Assembly: GCA_037893225.1 (NCBI GenBank)
Contig: JAZGUH010000627.1
Coordinates: 1-64,000, forward strand
DNA length: 64,000 nucleotides
Reading direction: 5' to 3'
From: Hippasteria phrygiana
Taxonomy: Eukaryota > Echinodermata > Asteroidea > Valvatida > Goniasteridae
The notes beneath the pieces are model-generated. The model saw only the letters and a list, made by a program, of their open reading frames with translations, was not told the DNA's origin and did not search any database. Position 1 is the first letter of the stretch, and every line of letters starts with the position of its first letter. This document shows positions 58,201 to 64,000 of this stretch, piece after piece. The position numbers and the translations under genes were made by a program.

Positions 58201-61200
58201 TCCTGAGGAAAGCCAACCTTTATTCAGTTATAAAGTACTCTCAAAAGTCTGTCCCCGCACTTTCATTAAATAAATGGAGGACTTCCCAATTGTGTGCACT
58301 TTTCTTTTTGCTTGTTTGAAATCAAGCCTCATTCAACAGCAATTCCCTGTCCCTTCTCTTGTAATGCTAGCCGAGTATTTGTTACAAGCTATCTCTTCTA
58401 CTACAAACTTACAAAGTAAAAACAACTTGCGACGCAACATTAAAAATAAAAGGCAAATTTTTGTTCACATTCTGCAAACGGGCTTTAGAAATGTTGGCAT
58501 GGATAGTAACTTGTTTGGACGCAGTAACAAATGACAGAGTAAGTTATATACATGCAGTCCCAAGCTTTATTAAACTAATCTAGCGCATTCACAAATCCAC
58601 CCCAATATAAAAATATGAACATGATTCCAGGCTTTATTTATAGAGGAGAATGTTAGATCCAAGCAACTACAAGCTGGAATAACAAAAGGGAAACATGAGT
58701 AGACACAATGTTATCAATCAGGTGGACGAACAAATCACATGACTGAGGATAAATACTCTAGAAGCCAGTCGACAATTTTAGAGACAGCTCTTCAATAAGC
58801 GATGGGACTGGACTTGTAGCCGACTTTAACAATTGGTCTGGGATCCGTTTTTTTTTTTTTTGGAAAATTGAGAAAGAGAAAAGAGGAAGCATGTATAGGC
58901 TTCCAAGCAGACCCAGTTGAAAAAGTAGAATAGTAAGATCTTTGGAGGACAAAATCAGGATGAAAGCAGGACTTTTGCGGGCTTTCAGGAGTAGTTTTCG
59001 TTAATACTCACTATGTCTAAAGCATCACAAGCCTCATTTGGCATATTCTGCATTTACAACACTTGTACTCCATCCTCAACTAAGCTGCAGTACTCCAGCC
59101 CCAAGCCCTTTATTGTGTGATTTTCATGACACTTTTATGAAAAAAACTCAATGGGATTTCACTTTTTTTTTAGAGTTGTTGGGAAAAAAAGGAGGAAAAG
59201 TAGGAACAGTAATAATACTTGAAAGCGTTCATGTAGTGAAATGCGTAGCTACACAAAGACAGAATGCATAAAAAAGATTGATTTCAATAAGTCCAGGGTT
59301 TGAAATACAAACTGCCGTACTGGACCAACCCTGGTAATTTTAGGCATCCGTCTTGCAGTCTAAAGGTCTACCAATGTTTTTTTAATAAAATAATCCGGCA
59401 AATGAATCCTTAATTTCTGAAGCATTGAAGTCTAGCTTGCTTTTATTTTTCATTCGCTTGAGCAAATTTTAATTAAGTCCATATTTCACACCTATTCTAA
59501 AAATGTCAAAATTTCACAGCTAAACAGAATGTTTTCAGTGACCTTTGATAGATTGGTCCTGTAAAACTTTAGAACATTTCTTGAACTACTAGAGCAGAGG
59601 TCTAGTGGATATTTTCAATGCAATGTGACTCCTTAAGTCTAACCAGTGGACTGTGCTCGTAACTTGACTTGCACCACTCAGGTGACTTGCAGAGCTGTAG
59701 GCAAGTCCCTGCAAGTCCTTTCGCAAGTCCTTTTGCAAGTCCAGTCAGAAGTCCTTTCATAAAGCCGGTCACAAGTAACTGGATGAACAGTGACAAAGGA
59801 ATGCCTTTGTCAAAGCTCATTTGAAAAGCTTGTGATTTGAATTAGGACTTGTGATGGACTTGTGACGGACTTGTGACGGACTTGTGACGGACTTGTGACG
59901 GACTTGTGACGGACTTGTGACAGACTTGTGACGGACTTGTGACGGACTTGTGACAGACTTGACTACATCCCTGGTGACTTGTGACTTAAGCTCAGACTAA
60001 ACAACTACACTACAACACTGAACAGGAACGAAACCTAGAACAGAATCCTATCCATTTGTTGGAATCTCTTCATTTCTGTTCCTCTCTATTCTGTTAGCTG
60101 CCATCATTTCTTCATGCATGGTTAAAATAGCAGCAGTGTCAAAAACATTTAAAGGTAATAAATGTTAGAAGACCGCAAGATACATGTGCATGCATTATGT
60201 AAAAATCAACACGTTACACACATTAATTTTAACTCCATGTGCAACTAATTTTGTTTGATCATATCAATCTACACCCTTTTGTCCCCCCCCCCCCAGGATT
60301 TTTACGGGGGTTTAGGACCAAAACACACTAAACTGGAGTCACCAAGCTGGACAAGCCGGTGTAACATTTACAGCATTTTTCGTATTCTGATTTCTGTGTT
60401 GTCAACAGACCTTTCGCATAGCAGCCATCTTCGAGGCTAATGTCTGTGCTCGGATAGACATGGGCGAACCTTTTGTACTTACACTGTTACAGAATTTAAG
60501 CGACGGAAATATACCCCCCCCCCCCCCCCCAAGATGGCCGCCAAGCATAAGGTCTACGTTGGACATCTATTCACAGCGCTTCAAAATCAGTCGGTACTAG
60601 CACCCTCGTTTCACAGACGTTCGGTACGAGTAAAACCCAGTCACGGCTTAACAAGACAATGTGTTAATTTGACAAAACAGACAAGCTTGTTAGAAAAAAA
60701 TTAATAGCGCGACATCATGCAGTGCGACTAGTGGCTTGAAAGTTTTTGCATACCCGGCCGGTTGAGTGAAGACGGAAGGACCCACTGGGACTGGAGGGCT
60801 GGATGGACAGAAGGAAAAAACAAAGGTGGAGAGAGAGACCAGGGGAACAAAACAAACATGTTTAACAGCAGGGTACCAGTTGGTGAAATAACAGGGGCGG
60901 ATTTCGAGGGGGACGGATTTCGAGGGGGGGTGGTTTGGGAGACAGAGAGAAAAAAAACAAATTGGTTTTCATGGTTTTTTTTTTACACCGAGCGGAACTT
61001 AATTTCAGTTTTTCCATGCACTTTTGTTTTGCCAGACTTAATAATTCCCAATGACACTTGATAAATGTAACGACCAAAAAATCTCTGAGGTTGACTATTT
61101 CATGTTATTGGCTACTTGGCAAGCACAAACAGGAACGTAGGGTTATCAACTACCCAGAACCCATTACTAAAAAGATGACTTTGACTGATACAACAGCATC

Positions 61201-61308
61201 TTACCACGCCCGAGTTCGTATCTTTCCGGATGGTTGCTTTCAGGTCGGTTATCGCTTTCTTCAAGTCGCCCAGTTCCTGGTCACTCATGTTGGTGATTTT
61301 GGCCGGAG
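43007..61308 (-). CDS. ABR-like: BCR/ABR-type Rho GTPase-activating protein, 3' part of gene (PH end, C2, RhoGAP)
   Basis: Thirteen exons join in phase to 476 residues plus TGA; the 5' end is beyond the window. Visible residues 1-75 are the helical insert and final strands of a BCR/ABR PH domain (SDQELGDLKKAITDLKAT). TYTLLMSSDYERSEWKEAIL at about 76-95 is the PH C-terminal helix, a near-identical BCR/ABR word. About 136-244 is a C2 domain (LFGTLHVTVYQAKGLTV, EVDSYGIISLRART, RILCYDY). About 270-470 is RhoGAP: GVFGVRIS, GIYRISGSS with the arginine finger at about Arg310, HYFRELPEPLFT, and NKMHLHNLATVFGPTL. RhoGAPs speed GTP hydrolysis on Rho/Rac. Whether the N-terminus has a DH exchange domain (ABR, BCR) or the BCR kinase region cannot be seen. 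Confidence 0.94.
43795..43970 (-). mobile_element. Non-LTR retrotransposon 3' fragment in RhoGAP intron
   Basis: The minus strand reads HFRLPALPPLRFSTVTCGFP after a CCAACCCCACCACCTCTG block shared with 42080-42130. It is a decayed 3' tail, not a host exon. Confidence 0.45.
44111..44216 (-). CDS. RhoGAP exon L
   Basis: Acceptor AAACCTAG side (CTAG before 44216), donor GTAGGT. It encodes LTDPDAKRELLISLLKSVSE and PNKSNIFYIFNHLKR, matching the LPEANLLTFLFLLDHLKR helix region. Confidence 0.94.
44345..44562 (+). mobile_element. Inverted-repeat MITE with AAATTAGAAGCCATCTTTGG arms
   Basis: The left arm has AAATTAGAAGCCATCTTTGG and GTACCCAATCGAGCGGTAC. The right arm is the complement, with GTACCCTATCGGGCGGTAC. 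The GC-rich centre also mirrors (CATACGCG). About 218 bp, non-coding. Confidence 0.8.
45683..45817 (-). CDS. RhoGAP exon K: GTPase-contact region
   Basis: Acceptor CGACTGCAG, donor GTATGT. It encodes SKHIPVKLMQADIHAVAGLI, KHYFRELPEPLFTQNLYSKL and LDGI. LPEPLFT is a RhoGAP hallmark. Confidence 0.97.
45969..46046 (-). CDS. RhoGAP exon J: arginine finger
   Basis: Acceptor TTGGTAG, donor GTAAGT. It encodes LLEMGIYRISGSSADIQRLR and KLFEM. The Arg in GIYRISG is the catalytic finger inserted into the GTPase, so activity is expected. Confidence 0.96.
46151..47108 (+). repeat. Minisatellite: 25 copies of a 38-bp unit in a RhoGAP intron
   Basis: The unit starts GTGCTTCTCATTGTTATCAA and ends ATCAAAATGTCAG. 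Exactly 25 x 38 bp plus 8 nt. Subtypes are ordered along the array: CGCTTCTCATTG, then TGCTTCTCATTG, then TTCTTCTTATTG and TGTTTCTTATTGTTAACAAT. This produces overlapping open frames that are not genes. Confidence 0.97.
47137..47308 (-). CDS. RhoGAP exon I: C2-GAP linker and GAP start
   Basis: Acceptor CATCTCAG, donor GTAAGC. It encodes LEINVGLRFESTEKALKRVQ, KKKLGVFGVRISNLCYREGV and IPNIVKLCVEEVEKR. Its donor is about 28 bases from the 38-bp tandem array. Confidence 0.96.
47366..47751 (-). mobile_element. Non-LTR retrotransposon 3' fragment, split by an insertion
   Basis: The minus strand reads AFSPRSVSLWNSLPGACFPS and SYDLSCIKRNIN, like 262-425. It is interrupted at 47431-47631 by a TTAA-flanked element. 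Confidence 0.75.
47431..47631 (-). mobile_element. TTAA-flanked piggyBac-like insertion inside a retrotransposon fragment
   Basis: The related copy at 262-425 reads GGAATTAATATTCCTC across this point. Here the same site is GGAATTAA, 201 bp, then TTAATATTCCTC, so TTAA is duplicated. The right end (reverse strand) is CCCCTTGCGTACGGATGACG, a CCC-start end typical of piggyBac relatives. The left end is damaged (GAGTACGG). Confidence 0.8.
47858..48845 (+). mobile_element. pogo/Tigger-like DNA transposon relic
   Basis: Inverted ends CAGTGAAATCTTGATAAGTC and (reverse strand) CAGTGAAATCTTAATAAGTC with TA on both sides. Inside, broken frames encode VTYDGWLDRFKA (CENP-B-type DNA-binding domain) and, in another frame, IFNADETGLFYGLLSDHS with LKGETC, the first catalytic Asp region of a Tigger/Jerky DDE transposase. 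About 990 bp is far shorter than an active element, so it is internally deleted and frameshifted. Confidence 0.88.
48869..48925 (-). CDS. RhoGAP exon H: C2 domain end
   Basis: Acceptor TTCAACAG, donor GTAAAA. 19 codons, LTRSEIGKKEISTTIKMEK. This small exon lies between the 138-bp array and a pogo-like transposon that ends 22 bases past the donor. Confidence 0.88.
49240..52470 (+). repeat. Tandem array: about 23 copies of a 138-bp unit in a RhoGAP intron
   Basis: CACTATGCCCAGACCAACCT recurs every 138 bp from 49243 to 52412. Copies are about 98% alike, with shared variants (CAGCAAAGAGC at two units, CTAGACAAC at several). Flanks 49020-49240 and 52490-52750 are degenerate CCAGCCCA-rich sequence, the likely source of the unit. 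All frames are interrupted (TTAG in every unit), so it is not coding. Confidence 0.97.
52758..52957 (-). CDS. RhoGAP exon G: C2 domain core
   Basis: Acceptor ATACACAG, donor GTGAGT. It encodes LFCCVEVDSYGIISLRARTI, WNQEFGLEVEGAHTLRILCY and DKGAIT. It ends about 300 bp from the 138-bp tandem array in the next intron. Confidence 0.95.
53705..53773 (-). CDS. RhoGAP exon F: C2 domain start
   Basis: Acceptor GCTGTACAG, donor GTAAGT. It encodes EELLFGTLHVTVYQAKGLTV PA, the first beta strand of the C2 domain. Confidence 0.88.
53995..54037 (-). CDS. RhoGAP exon E: 14-residue linker
   Basis: Acceptor ATTTTTAG, donor GTAAGC. It encodes GRKINNIGSILIKD plus one base. It is only 43 bp but fits both neighbours in phase. 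Confidence 0.8.
54160..54345 (+). mobile_element. 3' end of a non-LTR retrotransposon
   Basis: Contains CTCTTTGGAACTCCTCACCT (decayed LWNSP word) and the tail TCTTTTGTAGCCCACACCTT..GTGGCCTTTTGG shared with 7001-7400 and 42430-42535. It ends about 15 bases before exon D's donor region. Confidence 0.6.
54360..54497 (-). CDS. RhoGAP exon D: PH C-terminal helix
   Basis: Acceptor TTTACCCAG, donor GTGAGT. It encodes TYTLLMSSDYERSEWKEAIL, then AKRECRVTPSLTPYHIEKLL and TKCKR. The SSDYERxEW word is diagnostic for BCR/ABR. Confidence 0.95.
54781..55880 (+). repeat. Scattered GGAGGATTTTGCAGGATTCAGG repeats
   Basis: Words of the type GGAGGATT(TTGCAGGATT)GAGGTTA occur about six times at 54785-55065 and three times at 55755-55880, partly inverted at the left edge (AATCCTCCAAAATCCTC). 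A degenerate minisatellite split by unique sequence. Confidence 0.75.
56642..56704 (-). CDS. RhoGAP exon C: PH-domain strand
   Basis: Acceptor TTTCTGTAG, donor GTGAGG. It encodes EGSVIIESPKLPLHLYHHQG plus K (21 codons, phase 0 at both ends), the equivalent of LLLLMSPSMAFRVHSRNGK. Confidence 0.85.
57363..57576 (+). mobile_element. MITE with CAGTGTTGTAGTC ends built of CAAGACCA repeats
   Basis: Ends CAGTGTTGTAGTCAAGACCA and (reverse strand) CAGTGTTGTAGTCGAGACCA. Inside are direct CACAAGACCA words on the left and GGTCTTGTGAATG words on the right. The 59600-60030 tract shares the same vocabulary. Confidence 0.75.
58089..58148 (-). CDS. RhoGAP exon B: 20-residue helix
   Basis: Acceptor CTTTACAG, donor GTAAAA. 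It encodes RQSKQLTKTLEAKRKELATN, a charged helix matching ATERLKKKLSEQE of BCR/ABR. Confidence 0.82.
59640..60030 (+). repeat. GACTTGTGACG tandem repeat with inverted left part
   Basis: 59845-59962 has about ten 11-bp units GGACTTGTGAC. 59690-59770 has the opposite-strand words GCAAGTCC/CAAGTCCTTT. The tract ends with GACTTGACTACATCC and ACTACAACACTG, the end motif of the 57363 MITE, so the array probably grew inside such an element. Confidence 0.75.
61205..61308 (-). CDS. RhoGAP exon A: PH-domain insert helix
   Basis: Acceptor GTGGACAG, donor GTAAGA, one base carried in from the missing upstream exon. It encodes PAKITNMSDQELGDLKKAIT and DLKATIRKDTNSGV, aligned by eye with the EELDALKxKIxxIKxDIQ helix of BCR/ABR. 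It is the first exon of this gene visible in the window. Confidence 0.85.
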
Positions 61309-61744
61309 CTGTCCACAAAACCAGAGAAAAATACACCACAAATTTCTTAAGGTTACACCGGAAAGATTGGTTTATGATAGACATGCAGAACATTAATTTG
61401 AAACAGATTTTACACAAGAATCCCAGTGTACAACTAAATGCATCCGAGGCCAACACAGTTTGAGCTGTAACAAAATATAGTGATTATTTTAAACCAATTG
61501 TGACATTCCATGCAAAAAACCCAAAAAATGTGGTTATTTGGCCCATTATTTAAAGGAGTTCAAGAGCTTTAAAATGAGCCCTCACCAAGGTCTATAGGTA
61601 AAGCATTTCTCAAGTTACGGAATGTTTAAGATGAGAAATATGGGGGAAAACCTATAATGGCAACCTATAATGTACTGGCTTCTTTATCCAAGTCAAGAAG
61701 TAGAATTCCATCCTTTTTAAGGATTGGTTTTTAAACTGAACGAA

Positions 61745-61985
61745 GAAAACTAGCAGGAGTAGGATTTGAACCTGCAACCTACGGAATACCGTACCGGTGC
61801 TCTACCAACTGAGCTATCTTGCCCTATGTTAACAGTCTCCCAAATTGTCAGTATCTTAGTTCGGTGGGCGCTAGTCAGAAGTCATCAACCCAGAATGCCG
61901 TACAGCCAGGGATCACAGCCAATTTTACGATACAACCTGAGAAGCGACATTGTGGGGATCACTTAATGAGGATACGACTTTTTAA
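61745..61985 (-). mobile_element. tRNA-tailed SINE-like repeat, copy 3
   Basis: The tRNA-like module is at 61752-61825 (A-box TAGCTCAGTTGGTAGAGC intact, B-box GGTTCAAATCC). The body runs to the AAAAAGTCGTATCCTCATTA end near 61985. A 3' fragment of another copy (61990-62045, B-box GGTTTGAATAC) abuts it, giving a tandem pair. Confidence 0.8.
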
Positions 61986-62689
61986 CAAAGAAAACTGGCA
62001 GGAGTGGTATTCAAACCTGTGACCTCCGGACCGTACCGTAACCTAGTCAGTTTCCCTTGTAGTTTGTTTGATGAGGTTAAAAAGTTGTATCCTTTTGAAG
62101 GATAGGTTGAATTTTATGACGATAATGCCTAGGTAGAACACAGTGTTCCTCTCTTCAGGAAGGACAGACCTCTTGTTGAATTGCAACGGAAGCTTTATAT
62201 AACATGCTGAATTTCCTGTTCAGCTCCATGATAATATGGCCACAAGGGCTTTATCTGGGTTAAAATAAATTGTGTTTCGTGAATTTTGTTCACTGCTTTA
62301 CTGTACTCATTCTATGCTTAAAACGGATTTAAAACTGCTTCAAGTGATTTTCTTTCATATCTTAAAGATCATGTTGATTGCTGAGAGAAATCTGCGTAAT
62401 TTTTGTAGCTTTATGCCGACGGAGGTATATAATAAAGCAGGCAACTTTTTCTGCCATGAAATAACAAAAAAAGTGACTTTTGAGAGTTGTTTTTATCAAG
62501 TCCTGTCTAGCCCACTGGTGCCATTTGTCTAAAACTCGTCACTGTGAGCACCAAACAAATGTCCTCTTTTGTGCCTAGCACTAGATTCCAATAGACCAGG
62601 GTTGCTTGATTTAAATCAGACAACCCTGATTTGTTTTGCTAAAATAAGACTTTTACAAAAAAGTGATTGTTTGACGAATTATAAGTTAA

Positions 62690-62925
62690 AAAGTCGCATC
62701 CTCATTGAGTGATCCCCACAATGGCGCTTCCCAGGTTGTATCGTAAAATTGGGTGTGATCCCTGGCTACACGGCATTCTGGGTTTATGACTTCTGACTAG
62801 CGCCCACCCCAACAAAGATACTGACAATTTGGGAGACCGCCAACACAGGGCAAGATAGCTCAGTTGGTAGAGCGCCGGTACGGTGTTCCGGAGATCGCAG
62901 GTTCGAATCCCGCTCCTGCCAGGTT
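62690..62925 (+). mobile_element. tRNA-tailed SINE-like repeat, copy 4
   Basis: Starts AAAAAGTCGCATCCTCATTG, has the full body, then the tRNA-like module 62848-62921 with intact A-box TAGCTCAGTTGGTAGAGC and B-box GGTTCGAATCC. It opposes copy 3 at 0.7 kb. Confidence 0.8.
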
Positions 62926-63041
62926 CAATTAATTTGATTGAAATCGTGATTTAAACCAGTGATTGAAATCAGCCAACCCTGCTATAAACCATGTGTCCTT
63001 TGTTTACATCTAAAACACACTATACTGAAATCTGCTCAGCA

Positions 63042-63163
63042 GTATGCGCGCACGCATCGTGTTTTGCATAAATTTGGTTAAGGAGTGACATCAAAGGTCA
63101 CATAATTCAAAGGCAATGTGACCTCATTCCTAAACCAAATTTTATGCAAAACATGCGCATACC
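63042..63163 (+). mobile_element. Palindromic MITE, copy 2
   Basis: Arms GTATGCGCGCACGCATCGTG and, reverse strand, GGTATGCGCATGTTTTGCAT, with ATAAATTTGGTTAAGGA inside. It matches the reverse complement of 27421-27560, including the flank TTTGTTTACATCTAAA. Confidence 0.7.
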
Positions 63164-63239
63164 GCAGGTCACAAACAAAAGAGGGACAATAAGAGGTTCG
63201 CGATTGCTGGTATTTACACACTTGCGTGGGTGTGTGTGA

Positions 63240-63420
63240 GTTTGTTTTTGCATTCAATAGGGTACCTTTAACAAAAGAGGACAATAGGGTCCCCGATTGA
63301 GGAAGGTCCCCATTTGAAAATCGTGTACAAAACCAATGAGGGCCCTTGCCAAAAAGTTGAAGTATGAACAATAGGACAATAGGAGGTCCCCGATTGCAGG
63401 CGTTTACACACTTGAATGTG
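63240..63420 (+). repeat. Dispersed 'GTGTACAAAACC' repeat, copy 4
   Basis: Contains ATTGAAAATCGTGTACAAAA.. style text (TGAAAATCGTGTACAAAACC), AATGAGGGCCCTTGCC and AGGAGGTCCCCGATTGCAGG, then GTTTACACACTTG. It includes an internal duplication: AGAGGACAATAGGGTCCCCG at about 63275 and the GGACAATAGGAGGTCCCCGA block at 63373. Confidence 0.65.
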
Positions 63421-64000
63421 TTGGGTGGGGGAGGGGGAGGGGGTTACTTTGACGTTGGTGGTGCCATCTTACCTCCTACTTTTGTTATCCATAAAGGCAA
63501 AAATAAGACCCATGTGGGTTTTTGATTTGCAACTCAAGGCATAAAACAAATTGGAAAAGAGTGAGGGGGTACCTCCACCCCAGGAGATTCCGACAATAAG
63601 CCAGTTCAGTATTCCAACTGCGCATGTGCACATCAAGATTTGAAAAAAAAAATTTCGCGAGAAACATTTCATCGTATGCGTGCAAAAGCATAGTGGGTAC
63701 CAGCAATTTTAAAGAGATCGTCATGTTCTGAGGTAACATTTTTCAAAAAAAAGGCGAAGTGTTTTCGTAACATTTTTCCAAAAAAATGCGAAGTGTTTTC
63801 AGGTGTCTTGTGTGTTCAAACATTTGTTCTAACAAAAAGTTTCCATCGTCTTTTCGATTGCACGAAAGATTGCACAGAATGCAGATTCGGTTACCACGTC
63901 CCCCATAGCCTTGTGTGGATTTATCTGCCATGTTTTTCCCCCGAGAGAAAAATCGTCGAATCTTGTTGTGCACATGCGCAGTTGGAATACCGAACTGGTT

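Larger units (their letters stand above)
61309..64000 (-). other. RhoGAP intron upstream of exon A, running to window edge
   Basis: 2.7 kb with no recognisable exon. It contains two tRNA-tailed repeats in opposite orientation, a palindromic MITE (63042-63163) and the dispersed GTGTACAAAACC repeat. 63430-64000 has short direct repeats (TTTTTCcAAAAAAAtGCGAAGTGTTTTC twice at 63747-63800, read loosely) and nothing coding that I can support. Confidence 0.6.

Overview
This is eukaryotic (metazoan) genomic DNA. Three protein-coding genes, all on the minus strand and split into small exons, sit in a background rich in transposon relics. I rebuilt exons by hand from GT/AG sites, reading phase and family homology, and every phase agrees across all three genes. 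The window is probably from a marine invertebrate deuterostome, possibly an echinoderm or hemichordate. That rests on the gene types, abundant MITE/SINE debris and frequent TAGGCCTA-like octamers; it is inference.

Layout by genomic coordinate. (1) 1-13821: 5' part of a secreted, furin-type matrix metalloproteinase gene. It shows a signal-peptide exon, propeptide exons with cysteine switch and RKRR site, and the start of the catalytic domain. The zinc site and the rest lie beyond the left edge. (2) 23077-35810: a complete serotonin-transporter-like SLC6 gene, 11 coding exons, 623 codons plus stop. (3) 43007-61308: the 3' two-thirds of a BCR/ABR-type RhoGAP gene, 13 coding exons, 476 residues seen. 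It encodes the end of a PH domain, a C2 domain and a C-terminal RhoGAP domain with its arginine finger. Its 5' exons lie beyond the right edge. The genes share orientation but no evident pathway.

Intergenic DNA (13822-23076, 35812-43006) and introns hold: a tRNA-tailed dispersed repeat; a cluster of tRNA-Arg-like units; a pogo/Tigger-like transposon relic; several inverted-repeat MITEs, some with clear TTAA, TA or 8-bp target duplications; 3' ends of non-LTR retrotransposons; a 710-bp fold-back element nested in a CACTGTAAAA element; and two large intronic tandem arrays (25 x 38 bp; about 23 x 138 bp) inside the RhoGAP gene. I saw no CRISPR, operon or other prokaryotic feature, and no clear new enzymatic system. 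The most unusual content is the repeat architecture.
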